A stretch of DNA of 64,000 nt, taken from Leptobrachium leishanense. Its lineage: Eukaryota > Chordata > Amphibia > Anura > Megophryidae. A model generated the notes under the pieces. It made no database searches, was not told the origin of the DNA, and worked only from the letters and a program-made list of their open reading frames with translations. Location of the stretch: NCBI GenBank assembly GCA_009667805.1, contig CM019069.1, forward strand, positions 52,388,422 through 52,452,421, written 5' to 3'. Within the stretch, counting starts at the first letter, position 1; each line of letters opens with the position of its first letter. Below, piece after piece: positions 10,989 through 22,150 of this stretch. The position numbers were made by a program, and so were the translations under genes.

Positions 10989-11491
10989 TGTCATTTTGGT
11001 AATTTCTGCCATGCATAGCCATGATGTGAGGGCTGCCAGCTCTCCTGTCCCTTTGACTTAACGTCACTCCTTTGACGCCGTCGCCCCTGTACCATAACTT
11101 CACTCTGCAGTGCTGACGCTCTCTTGGCTCATCATCACATTCCGGTACACATGAATGCCACTGCCCATTAGCAGCCTCCTGGGACTTTACATATTACCCC
11201 TTGACTTTCCTCATTGCCACGCCATGGTTTTACTGTCAGTGAGTCATGTTGTTGTGTGTCCTGGTTTTCTGTTTATTCACTTTTGGTTTGGCTGTCGATT
11301 ATTCATCTTTCTCCTGTCTCTGACCTTGGCATTGTTTATGATTCTGTGCTTTTCTCCTACCCTTGACCTTGGCTTGATCTTTCTTTCCTCCCTTTTCCGT
11401 TTAGTCTGACCACCCAAGGACCCGTGATACAAATAGGGCTTTCCTCCTTTTCTCTGGGGTTCTGCTTGTTGGATCACCAGAAACGTTGACA
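10989..11491. mobile_element. possible solo LTR
   Basis: The segment starts TGTCA and ends TGACA. It is pyrimidine-rich with repeated 'ccttgaccttggctt' phrases, a style common in vertebrate Gypsy-type LTRs. The putative 5-bp flanks (ctgtt and gtttt) match poorly, so the boundaries and even the class are uncertain. Confidence 0.35.
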
Positions 11492-11820
11492 GTTTTACAT
11501 TTTCATTGGTAACACCAAATTTTGAAGCTATATAAATTAGAATAAGAATAACAACAACAATCATAATGTGACAATGATTTAAGCAAGCATAATTGTTTCC
11601 CAAATTCCAGAACACAGACATCATCGTGTTTATTCGGACATGGCACTGGGTGATTTAGGACCAGAGTGCCTTTCACAACGGTCAAGTTACCTCTTGTGTT
11701 TAATTACTTGACACAAAAAGTATTGATTCAAACAACGTATTTCAGTTACATCTAACATCATAGGAGTCAATGGTTCACTTAAGGGAAACTAAATACTGTA
11801 GCAGCAAGAGTTTTACAGAT

Positions 11821-11991
11821 CAATTCAATAAAGACTCAGGAGAATTGGCAGGAGAAGTGAAAATTCTAGGTCAAAATAGCCAAACCAGAAAAATTCACCA
11901 ATTTATCTCACTTTGCAAATTGCCTAGTTGATCTACATTGTTCTCTTCTCCAGCCAATTCTCCGGAGTCTCACCTTTAGCGAATAGACCTG
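11821..11991. mobile_element. Harbinger-like MITE (family H2), diverged
   Basis: It shares the ctaggtcaaaatagccaaac core and the tctcctg arms with the copy at 6195. The right end is gaatagacctg. The flanking 3-mers do not match. Confidence 0.65.
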
Positions 11992-13047
11992 ATAGAGAAT
12001 ATTCTTCATACGAGAAAACACTTTTCCAATTCTTGTATCACAATGTGAAAAATAGTAAGCTTTGCATTCAGCACCAAACATTGAAAAATATTCGAAAATG
12101 ATGCTGAATTATCTGCGTTGTTGGGCAAATGAGTTGGAAGTCATGTTAGTCTAATGTAGTCATAGACGAGATCTGATATTATATTTTTCAGAGGTTGATA
12201 AGGCTTTCTTGCAGTTTGGTACAAGTATACATGCCACCAACTCAAGATTTCTGTTGCATAAAGAGGTATTGTTGTAGAGGAGTACTGAACTAGATCGTGT
12301 GTAGCATAACCAATGATAATTTCAAATTTAATGTACTGCTCAAATAAGTTGTCAGGAATGGTAACTGGATATAGTTTCCCATGCAGGATTCTCAGGAAGC
12401 AAGCATATACCATGCCCCTCACAAAAATCCATGGAGAAATTATGATTTACATTTAATAGTACCCAAATGGTCTGAACCTTCAAATGTATTCCCTTGCTTC
12501 CTCAACCATATCCAGTTCCACTGCCCTTTTTCCAATAAATCAAGGCTAACGTCTACATAGACTTTGAAAACACAAGTCTTGCAATTTTACTCCCCACCAG
12601 CTATTCAAAGCTTGGAATTTTCCAGTCAATTATGGTCTAGATTTAGAGGAAGCCAAATTTCCAAACGTATCTTTCAAGAGAATAGTTCTGTTGTGTGAGT
12701 ACTTTCCATCTTTAAATAATTCTAGGGATCAGTGGTATCCGTCACACAGCTGGACTTCCATATACGATGGTATTTTAGCATATACAGGCATATACAGTAT
12801 ATATATATATATATACATATTAGCTTTGCGTCTTTTATTGATGTTGGTATTAGCCATGTTGGTTTAGAAGTAACTACATATTTTACCACTTCTGTAAGGT
12901 TCATTGTTTATTCATTTCATTCGTATTGAAACATACACACGTTTTTCCAATCCCTAATATTTTGGATGGACAGCAAAGGGTTTTAAAATTTTAGTATGAA
13001 GAGAGTAATTTAAGAGCTTTAAGTAGAAGCAGTGGTTCGTGGCACAC
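11992..13047. other. no gene seen; TA microsatellite
   Basis: AT-rich sequence with a (TA)n run at about 12798-12815. No exon is recognised. Confidence 0.5.
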
Positions 13048-13050
13048 TAT

Positions 13051-13703
13051 AGGGTCTATTCACAAAGCACCAAAATTGACCGCAGTTTCGGTGCTTTGCA
13101 ATTCGGCCTGTTTCAGCTCACGTCGGCGACTCCATGCCGTTGAAAATTCAGCGATTTCACTATTCATCGAATGTTCACTGTATTTTGCCAAAAATGGAGT
13201 CGCCAAAACCGTTATCGGATGTTGGGAAAAAGCGCCAAAATTGTCTCGGCAAAGGCCACCAAACTAAAAAAAAAAAGAAAAGAAGATCTCCTATTCTCCT
13301 AATAAGACCATAAATCAGTAAAAATGTAGTAAAACTATCAAGTCTATTGACTAAAGGTGAAACTCAGGAGAATGACTGGAGAAGCAAAAAATCCAAGTCA
13401 AAATAGTCAAACCAGAAAAATTCTCCTATTTATCTCACTTTCCAAATCGTCTATTTGGTCTAGATTGTTCTCTTCTCCTGCCAATTCTCCTGAGTTTCAC
13501 CTTTTAGTGAATAGACCTGTTTGCCTAAATAATAAAAAAGTCTTTTAAAAGTTAAAAAAAACAAAATGCTTTTGGCGACTCCAATTCTGGCAAAATACGG
13601 TGACCATTCACTAGTGAATTCACCGTAAATGGAATCGCCGAAACGGGCCGATACGCAAAGCACTGAAATTTTACGCAATTTCGGTGCTTTGTGAATAGAC
13701 CCT
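13051..13703. mobile_element. Harbinger-like MITE (AGGGTCTATTCACAAAGCAC ends) with a nested MITE
   Basis: The long inverted ends AGGGTCTATTCACAAAGCAC and complement enclose 'tttcggtgctttg' and 'ggcgactcca' motifs on both sides. The flanking 3-mers are tat and aat (2 of 3). The element is interrupted at 13339-13519 by an H2-type MITE. Confidence 0.7.
13339..13519. mobile_element. Harbinger-like MITE (family H2) nested in the 13051 element
   Basis: The ends are caagtctattgactaaagg and cttttagtgaatagacctg. The arms contain tcaggagaatgactggagaa and its complement. The flanking 3-mers tat and ttt are imperfect. Confidence 0.65.
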
Positions 13704-14459
13704 AATGTGGTCATGGTGAGCAGAGCGTCACTTTAAATATTCAAGCCTCCCCTTTCCCTTTCTTATTTGATCCACAGACAATGTGTGATGTAATCACTCG
13801 ACATACTTTATTCTGTGTGAAGGACTTGGAACACACGGAGGTCATTCACAGATATGTCAGTACATATCTATTTTTATCTACACAAAAATGTCGTTTGATC
13901 AGCACAAGCAGTTGCAATCGCTCGCAGCTAAAACTTTAGAGTTTAGTCAATAACTATTTAATTTGCTAAACTGAATTTGCTATGCTTAGGCCCACTCGAT
14001 CAAGATGAGTTTCAGTGGCACTTTTGTTACTCTTTGACCCCAATTTGAGGTGTTTACACTATGGTCTGGTACTTTTCTGCAAGGAAAAAATGGAACCTTG
14101 CTGATGATGCTTGTTCTAGTTTCTTTATTAGAACCAGAACAGTATTTTAAAATTAATATTTTCTCAATTTAAGTCCAGAAAGGTTTGTTTTTGCTCTTTT
14201 AAGAAATAAAACACTGCTAGGACACCATAGTTTTTTTCTTTTCTTAATTAGACTGGTCATTTGTCGATATTGCAAGGAAATGCATACTTTTAGGGCAAGT
14301 TACACTATTTTTTCTTTTATTATTGTAATTCTCTAATTACACCCCCCCCACCAAATTCTTATACTAGGGGTGTATTGACTAAGCAGAGAATTTAGATTCA
14401 AATACGATAGGCACATTGCCTTGCTCAGTTACAGTTTTGTGATTTGAAAGCTTGTATAC
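13704..14459. other. no gene seen
   Basis: AT-rich unique sequence with a short C run near 14341. Nothing is recognised. Confidence 0.5.
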
Positions 14460-15200
14460 CTGATCAAGTGCCCTATCACCTCCTTAACGCTAGCGCTCAC
14501 ATAACTGAGCGTTAGCGCTAGGTTAATTGAGGGGATAGCGATCGGGAGGTGATGTGTGTGGCATGCTACCCAGATAAAACATCCGTTAGCGCATCGGTAT
14601 TAGTGCTTTTTAGCACCAGCTTACTGTAAATTGCTCTCCCTATGCTTAACATGGGGAGCACAAAGTGTAAGCAGAGAGTAAATAGCGTTAGGATCACAAA
14701 GTCCCAATGCTAATTACGAACCGCTGTCGCCAACTAAAAAAGTTTACTACGACTTAGAGATGGTGCCAAGTGATTCCACTTCTACGAAATCAGTTAGCAG
14801 CACCTGGACCCCCCACAAAAAATCATATACTCACCATCATCCTGCGGCAAGAACAGCGGCCTGATCCGCCGCTTCTGGCTGCCGGGAGCAGAGTGAGACT
14901 GGGGAAAATAAGTCCCCAGTCTCCCTCTGCGATCACTCTGTGGACCTGCAGGATCTCGCAAGAGGCTAGATCCTGCCAGTCATGTGACCCGGCAGCAGAA
15001 GCCTCCATGGAGGGGATGCTCGCGACGGCGCTTTAGCGCTGCCCAGAGTATCCTGGAGCCTAGCAGCTGCTATGGGGCAGGCTGCTGGACTCAGCGCCTG
15101 CCATGTAACCGACAGGTAAAACGGGGAAGCTAAGGGGAGATTTGCGAGAGCAAATATTTCCCCTTAGCGTCCCCATTTTAGCTCAGGGCAGCTGATAGTG
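14460..15200. repeat. unclassified interspersed repeat
   Basis: Shares phrases with 25640-25850 and 34740-35600, for example 'ccctatgcttaacatggggag', 'gctttttagcacca' and 'taacgctaacg'. A GC-rich middle (14790-15060) also resembles 35190-35440. Terminal repeats are unclear and the ends are approximate. Confidence 0.45.
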
Positions 15201-15268
15201 CCTTAATTTTGTTGACTTGCAATCTAGCCGAAGATCTAGATCACAACCTCTCCATTTGTGGCTCACCA

Positions 15269-15723
15269 TTAGGCTGGGGTCAGACGAGCGTAGTGTTCAC
15301 GTCCGTGATTGCGCCTAAAAGTACGTCCGTGATAGCATGAAAGTAAGTCCATTGGAGCCTGACACATGAAGTACGTCCGCACTGAACTGCGGACGCACAA
15401 CGGCCGCGGCAAACGGACGCAGGTTAGGCAAGAACGTAATACTGCTAGAACGGACGTGCGGAGTGCGCCACGTCCATAACGTCTGCATAGCTTTGTGTGT
15501 GAGTGATGGAGCGAGGTCAGACGGACTGCATTTATACGTCCAGCATTTTTGACGGACAGAATGTTTTTTCATTGTAATTTATTTTCCCCTCCTACATCCG
15601 TCAAAAAATAACTTCAGTGAAAAAACGGACTGTGTGACCACTACTGCGTCATCCGTACTGACGATGTCCGTACTGCACGGACGTACAGTCCGTAGAAATC
15701 ACGCTCGTCTGACCCCAGCCTTA
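15269..15723. mobile_element. Harbinger-like MITE (family H1)
   Basis: The body is 15272-15720 with ends GGCTGGGGTCAGACGAGCG and complement, and TTA on both sides. The interior is rich in 'acggacg' and 'cgtccgt'. Confidence 0.85.
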
Positions 15724-16898
15724 AGAAGCTCGCTTGTGCATGGCTGTGCAAATGCCGCTGAAGGAGATGCAGAAGGATGTTGGGAACTACAGTACTTGAT
15801 CCCAGATGAAGCAGCGGATCGTGCGGTCCTAGCCATCGTGGGATCTCAGATAAATAAGGGATTTTTCAAGCCCCTTAGAATGAAGTGTTAAGTGATTTTG
15901 TAAAAGCTACTAACAGCATTATGTTACGTTATGACTCTGTGTATTGTTGTTTTACTGACTTCATAATATCCTTCCATTGATCTCAACTATACCAACAGCT
16001 AGAGAAAAGGTGACACCTGTTGGCCAGAAGTTACTGATTTTTTTCAGCTGTATTTCTGAACTAGTGAGGTTTGTTGAAATGGAATTTTACTACAATTTTA
16101 TTGTGAAGCAAAGATGTTTATTCCTACTTTTTTCCAATTTCAGCTCTCACCCCATCATGAATGATTTTAAGATTATTACAGTGATATTTGATGTAGAAAA
16201 CCTATACATATTTAGGAATTATTTAATGTCTGGCACAGGCGTGAGATTTGATTCATGCCGGTTCAATAAAGGGATACGCTACTCATTCTGACCACTTTAG
16301 CAAGGTTCCCAGCTGTCCGATCTGGCCGAAATAGCTGCATGAAGTGAAGGAGTTTCCTCCATCCCATCCAGCGTCACCAGCAGCCAGGGTTTATTAATTT
16401 CCCGGCTGCCTGTCACCAGATCTGTCACTCAGCGCCTGCCATGTCAGCGTGCAGAGAGCCTGCCTTCGTCACCCTCTCTGAGAGCACCCGTGTTAACGAG
16501 CCACCTCGCCTCAGAGAGGCAGTCATCGATCGGATCTGCGCACACGTGCAGTGCCACGATCCACTTCTCTGCACAGGCACTACAGAACCTGCATATCTAA
16601 CGTGCGCAAGTCCCATAGCGGTGCGCCATTTGCGGTTTCTACGTTGCGCAAGTTGTGTAGGAGCGCTGATTGTATAGATTTGCTTTAGGGACTTACAGGT
16701 TCAGGAATCCTGAGCCGAAGAGGAGTAGCAGCGCGTGGCGAGGGACTAAAGGTGAGTAAATTCACCTAAAAAGAAATATATTATTTTTAAATAAAGTATC
16801 ACTTTAATGTTGTGAAATAAAAAGTATATACTTTTTATTTTACAAAACATTAAAGAATATACAGTAAATGATATATTAAAAATATACAGTATATAAAC
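15724..16898. other. no gene recognised; CpG-containing stretch and a 46-bp palindrome
   Basis: 16380-16680 is relatively GC- and CpG-rich with no recognisable coding content. 16806-16851 is an AT-rich palindrome centred on aaaagtata/tactttt. Confidence 0.4.
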
Positions 16899-17081
16899 AT
16901 CACCAGAGTATCGCAGTAGTAGTGATACTTTTTTTATTGGACTAACGTTACATTAAAATGTACTGTTAGTCCAATAAAAAAAGAAATCACTACGGCTATA
17001 CTCTGGTGATTTTGGCATCTGGGCTAACACGGCTTATCAAATCTACACTATATCTAGTGTAGTAGTATATATGTACAGTGC

Positions 17082-17125
17082 TGCGGAATATGCTGGCGCT
17101 TTATAAATAAATTAATAATAATAAA
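17082..17125 (+). repeat. L2-like LINE 3'-end fragment
   Basis: Contains gctgcggaatatgctggcgc followed by tttataaataa and an (ATA)n tail, as at 18107-18258 and, inverted, at 32676. Confidence 0.65.
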
Positions 17126-17250
17126 TATATATAATATATATATATATATATAATGTAGATTAGGTAGGCCGTGTTAGTCCAGATGCCAAAATCACGAGTA
17201 TAGCAGTCTGTAGTGATACCTTTTTTATTGGACTAACGTTACATTTAAAG

Positions 17251-17287
17251 TACAAGCTTTCGAGAGGATTCCTCCCATCGTCAGGTA
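17251..17287 (-). ncRNA. hammerhead-ribozyme-like motif 1
   Basis: On the minus strand the order is TAC (stem I), CTGACGA, one unpaired T, a stem II GGGAGG/CCTCTC with a 3-nt loop and one G-U pair, GAA, AGCT, T, GTA (stem I). CTGANGA and GAA are the invariant hammerhead core blocks, and the short self-complementary AGCT would be a minimal stem III. The unpaired base before stem II departs from the classical fold. Activity is untested. Confidence 0.45.
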
Positions 17288-17300
17288 TAGAAGCTTACTG

Positions 17301-18106
17301 ATCAGAATAATAGAATTAAACATTGGGACAGTCATAGGGCTCACAGTTGGGGGTGTTAGATGTTGTATATCGCCAAATTGCATATATATATATATATATA
17401 TATTAATTGTGATAATAAACATGCTAGGTCTGTTTTGAAAATGGCAAGTCGAATCCAAGATGTAATTGCTCAGTTTCGACAGTGACAGAGAAACTTAGAA
17501 AATTAGCCAACTATTCCTTTTTTGAGCAACAAAAAATCTTAGTATTTTGTAAATAACACATTTGTATATATTGTATATCTATCAACCGAGATTCTAAAGA
17601 ACCCAACAGTGTTAGTGTATCTTCTGCTGCACTACATCAAAGGGATGTTTGTTCGTAGCAAACATACAAAGATATTAGATTATCATTTCTTCAGAGATGA
17701 TAGAGCGCATTTGCAACTTTGTTATAACCTCTGAGGTATACTAGATCAGCTTTGCCAGTAGGTGATTTGACCCCTAAGGGACTCTATCACGGCAACAATC
17801 TAAGCAATTAAACAAGCAAAATTGCAATGGTTAACATGCACGTCCCTCGCCCTGTAGGCCCAGTTCATTAAATTATACTGATTTGTTGATAAGAGCTTCA
17901 AAGCTGAGATTGTAACTCCATCCAGAAATCTGACAGAGAGCCAGGTAATTACATTACCCGGCTTTGATTTCAAATATATCCACTGAGGTCATGCTACATG
18001 GATCTGCAAGCACTTCCAAGTAGGCAAACCATGTCATATGTAAGTATTAAAATGTTTTGAATCATGTCCATAAACATGGAAACTCCTCCTGTTTCCAACC
18101 CCAACC
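17301..18106. other. no gene seen
   Basis: AT-rich sequence with a (TA)n run near 17383-17402. Nothing coding is recognised. Confidence 0.5.
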
Positions 18107-18258
18107 CTCCTAGATTGTGAGTTCCTACGGGAATAGGGCCCTCATCTCCTTCTGTACTGTTTGTCAAATGTTGTTCAATGTATTGTAACCCTGTCTATAC
18201 TGTGCCTATTGTACAGCGCTGCGGAATATGCTGGCGCTTTATAAATAAATAATAATAA
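18107..18258 (+). repeat. L2-like LINE 3' end
   Basis: Starts near cctcctagattgtgagttcc, contains gctgcggaatatgctggcgc and ends in ataaataataataat. The same sequence, inverted and joined to reverse-transcriptase coding sequence, is at 32676-33207, which identifies it as a LINE tail. Other fragments are at 17082, 44574 and 50290. Confidence 0.7.
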
Positions 18259-18339
18259 TGTTTGTATAAACAGTGTGACTGCTTCCCTGTACTATGTAGA
18301 ATATATGTAATGCTGGTATGATGTCAATTAAATAATACA

Positions 18340-18735
18340 GTTACACAATGCAATGGAGATACACACAGAGACAAATGACAGAGGAACTGACAGAGACAGT
18401 GACCCCTACTGACAGAGACACAGATGGACACACAGTAACGCTAGTAGAAACCGATGGAGCCACACAAAGAATCTGATGGGCATACACTGTCAAACTCTGT
18501 GAAAAAGACAGAGACATTGAGACACACAGAAAATAAGACACTGACAGATACGATGACAATAATAGAGATATACTGAAACTGGCACAGACACAGAAACAAT
18601 GCCAGAGGAAGCATAGAAACATAGAAAGTGTCGGCAGATAAGAACCTTTCGGCCCATCTAGTCTGCCCAATTACATGGATACTTTACCTGGATTTACATT
18701 TTGTTTAGGATAGCATTATGCCTATCCCATGACAG
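18340..18735. repeat. degenerate gacagagacac tandem repeat plus an interspersed repeat
   Basis: 18355-18600 and 18731-18790 are imperfect purine-rich 'gacagagacacac' units. Within them, 18612-18728 (gaaacatagaaagtgtcggc..) looks like a separate interspersed repeat, but I cannot class it. Confidence 0.5.
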
Positions 18736-18920
18736 AGACAGTGACACACACTGAAGGACACACAGTAACACTGATAAACCTACATAGACAGAGTGTGACC
18801 CAGTGGCTCCCTCACTGCTAGTTTATTTGATCTCCTTGGGTCCTTTCTGAAGCTCCCATTCAAGGAGAGCAAAATTTTAATCTCTGTGTAACCATCTGCT
18901 ACATTTTCTTTAAAATAATT

Positions 18921-19106
18921 TTGAGAAAATACTTTTCCAGGAAGGATAGATTTCTCTAGTTTTCAAGTATGTCCTGGGTGGCGAGTATGTACTGTTAGGT
19001 GTCTTGCCCGAGGACACTTACTGGAGAGGTGCTCTGGCCAGGATTTGAACCTGTGTCGCCACAGTTATAGAGCAAAGATGTTACCTCTAATCCACCCAGC
19101 CGGTAT
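18921..19106 (-). mobile_element. SINE with tRNA-like head
   Basis: Minus-strand copy of the family at 2279. The B-box-like part reads GGTTCAAATCCTGGCC, followed by gtgtcctcgggcaagacac and the tcctgg tail. Confidence 0.75.
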
Positions 19107-19399
19107 TGAAACTTTGCTAGTTACAGTTATAATAGGTTACAGAGATAGAGCGACATTACATTGTAGTTGGATACCGGTTGAGTATTACCAGTTTAATGTC
19201 ACTTTTGTATATGTAGGTTTACTATAGATAATTATCAGTCACTATCGTTTATTTAACCCTAAGGGACTTGTGTGCTCTTATAGAGTTAACTGCATGTGCC
19301 TGTCACAGTGATTTACCTCTAGGTTGTTTCAGAAACTCCCCCACTGACAATCTATTTGATCTTGTCTATAGCCGCCTGGACTGTTTTGAAGCTCCCACC

Positions 19400-19831
19400 T
19401 AAGGCTAGGGTCAGACGAACGCATTTTTCACGTTGTCCGTGAAAAAGTGCGTTCGAACAAATGGACGTATTTTTTCACGGAATACGCGATAGCGGTCATA
19501 CGATGCGCATGTTCGTACGTGATTTTGTACGGATCATCAATAAAACCCTTTTGCGTCTGGACGTTATGTTGGCCGGACGTGTGCAGCGTCTGACGTCTCC
19601 CAATCACGCACACACGCCGCTATGCGGCCGCAGCGCACTCTGTACGTCAGTAGTAGCGGTTTGACGTTCTCGAAAAAATGCGTTTGTTGGCCACTTGCGT
19701 TGCACGGACGAACTTTCGTGCGGCCGTCCGTCGTATGTTCCCCGGCATTGGACGTCATTTGCTGCTAGCACGGCCGTGATTTCGTGCGGCTAAACGCACG
19801 TGAAAAATGCGTTCGTCTGACCCTAGCCTAA
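19400..19831. mobile_element. Harbinger-like MITE (family H1)
   Basis: The body is 19403-19828 with ends GGCTAGGGTCAGACGAACGC and complement, and TAA on each side. Its interior is the inverse of the copy at 10348 (shared gcggccg.. and 'cgttctcgaaaaaatgcg'). Confidence 0.9.
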
Positions 19832-20099
19832 GAAGAGCAAGGTTTAACCCCTGTGTAGACAATCGCTAAAATTTGGATTGATTATATATTGATTGCTACA
19901 ATTGAAAGGTTTACAGGGATTTTCATATTGCAGCTTAATACCGATGAATACTATTTTATTCTCATCATTATATGTTTTTTTATATATGTGTCTTTTAATG
20001 CAATTGTATTAATAAAGTTATTTTTTTCTTGTTAGCAATATTTGGGTAAAGCCTATCTCTGCCAATTTGGCACCGTATTTTGTTTCCTTTGTTTTAATT

Positions 20100-20927
20100 T
20101 TAACCCTTTCCCTGCGTTGACATGTGGGGGACGTCTTCAGTTCCGAACGTTGCTTGCGGTGGACTTCTCCCACACGTCATGGGTTTTCGCAGGGACAGGG
20201 GAGACCCATGACCACTCGGGACCGGAGATCCATATGACACATCACAGGGTACTGGAGTCATTGCAGCGGTGTGCGATGACGTCAATTTCAAGCACCCCTC
20301 TCTGGCAGAGCGCCTGAGAGAGGGGGTCCCCGTTGGACCCCTCTTCCTCCCATAGAGAAAGAAAAGAGGCATCGCTGGAAAGATCACAGTGTGACCTTTC
20401 CAGGAATGCCTCTCTGTAACCCCTTAATCGCTAATCCCGGTCACCAAAGGACACCCCTATCTACACCATAGGTGGCAGCTAGGAGTTAACTCCTTAACTG
20501 ATGTCATCATGTCCATGCAAGATGATGTCAGTGGGTGGGGGGAGATCCCGGAGGCTTGGTTGACATCCAAGATGTCAGCCAACCTCCGGGAGAGGACCGT
20601 GATCCAGCCCCTAAGGGGTTAAAGAGAGGCACCACTGGAAAGGGCAGACTGTGCCCTTTCCAGGGGTTCCTCTCTTCTGTGGCCATTAGTGATGGGGAGA
20701 GACCCCCCCTTCAGGCACTCTCCCTGCCTTGTCGTGGGGGGGGGGGAGATGCCTGAAACAGATGTCATCGAGCCAGGCGCGATGACGTCAGTATGCTGGC
20801 CGGGGTCCCGGAGACTACACTGGGAGACCACAGTGCCAAAGTGATCAGCCGATCGCGGCTGTGAAGTCAGGACGCGCTCACCGTGCGAATGACACGCCGA
20901 GCATATCTTTTGCAGCCAAGTGGTTAA
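20100..20927. mobile_element. piggyBac-like non-autonomous element of hairpin modules
   Basis: The body is 20104-20923, beginning CCCTTTCCCTGCG and ending CAAGTGG, with TTAA on both sides. It shares the modules ggcaccactggaaagggcag and ttgacatccaagatgtcagc with the element at 7547. No transposase is seen. Confidence 0.75.
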
Positions 20928-20952
20928 TGGTCATTACAGCAGTGATTAAATA

Positions 20953-21090
20953 CTGAGGGCAGTATTACAGAGCTGGTGCTAACTTAACCAGAGCTGTTGT
21001 AAACTTACCAGAGCCATTATAGTCTATGGAGTTGCTAAGTTTACAACAGCTCTGGCTAAGTTAGCACCAGCTTTGTAATACCGCCTTGAG
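20953..21090. mobile_element. 128-bp palindromic MITE
   Basis: 20958-21085 folds on itself: ggcagtattacagagctggt pairs with accagctttgtaataccgcc. Flanks ctgag and ttgag match at 4 of 5 positions. Confidence 0.7.
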
Positions 21091-21378
21091 ATTTTTCGGG
21101 TGAAATTATTAAATTGAGTAAATGAAATGGACATGGTGCAATGTGTAAAATTTTATTAAATACATTCAGTTAATGGCGTAATGTCAGATTTGTGTAAAAA
21201 AGTGTGTTGCTTCCCACATGTCACTTGGTTTGGTCGCATCAACGTCTTGAAAATGAATATTCTCCCCCGCATACTGTATCTCCTTCAGACGCTGCCGATT
21301 GCCATTCCCAATTTGTTTTTTAGCTCCCTCCAATCGACCTTCACCTCCTATGTTTGGAAAGGTCGCGAGCCCAGGTTA

Positions 21379-22095
21379 AAACTTGTCATGGAGCTAACGT
21401 AACGCTCCATGCTTCAAACCCCAAGAGACTTTATGTTCAATTGTATCTTGTGATTTTAAATATATTTTACAGTGATTGGTTTTAGTTTAAATTAGTTTAG
21501 TGTAAAATGGCGTAGCTTTAGTTTTAAATATACTTATATTCCTGTAGGTAAATGTGTTTTTGTATAGCCAGTAAACAAGCTTTACTGCTGTGTAATTTAT
21601 GCAACAGGGCTTTTCCCCTTATCTGGCTGCATGTTTGATTCAAGAAATCTGTGATAGTGTTTGTCTTTAATCTGATGTGTTAGAACAATAGGTTATGCAA
21701 ATGTTGTGTGAGTTAAAGGCTAAAGAATGTTTATTGTAAATACCTATCTGACCTAATGTAATTAGCATATTGGTAGGACGATGTGCGTCATTTATGCAAA
21801 TTATGACTGTTGGATTTCAGCATAAATGGTGGCGTTTATGTTCATTAAAAGTCAGAGAATCCTGTGGGAACATACAGCTCGTCTGGTGTCTCATTCAGGG
21901 TACCCACTATCACCCCCAGAAGGCACAGAGCGGCCCTCTGGAAATTCCTAACGGCTCCAGGGCAGAGAATCAGAAGCAGGCGGGTCAAGCTGCTCGAGGC
22001 GCTGAGGACAGCGCTCCCAGTAGCCGGGCTGACCGCAATGAAGGGGTGTCTGGAGAGCCAGGACAGACAGAAGAGAACGGTTCCATCACAAAACT
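21379..22095. mobile_element. solo LTR 1
   Basis: The LTR is 21384-22090. It begins TGTCATGGAG and ends CCATCACA (TG..CA), with a perfect 5-bp duplication aaact (21379-21383, 22091-22095). It interrupts LINE coding sequence. A single LTR with no internal coding region points to recombination between two LTRs of an endogenous retroelement. The 5-bp duplication fits Gypsy- or ERV-type integration. Confidence 0.85.
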
Positions 22096-22150
22096 TTGCT
22101 CTCCTGACTGCTCCTAAATCCGCCGGCGGCTTGGCTCTGCCCAACATTAG

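Larger units (their letters stand above)
16899..17300. mobile_element. three alternately inverted copies of a retroelement end (Penelope-like?)
   Basis: 16899-17010 is a palindrome whose arms contain atcaccagagtat and attggactaacgttacat. The segment about 16957-17055 is repeated again in inverse orientation at about 17150-17250 (gccgtgttagtccagatgcc). The third copy runs into a hammerhead-like motif at 17251-17287. Inverted, partial copies next to one another are typical of Penelope-like elements, but I see no reverse transcriptase here, so the class is inference. Confidence 0.5.

Noticed and set aside
10989..11491. Third confident solo LTR
   Set aside because: The termini TGTCA..TGACA look right but the 5-bp flanks do not match, so it is kept only as a low-confidence feature.
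18341..18670. 109-codon minus-strand frame, hydrophobic
   Set aside because: Produced by degenerate gacagagacac repeats. No conserved domain.
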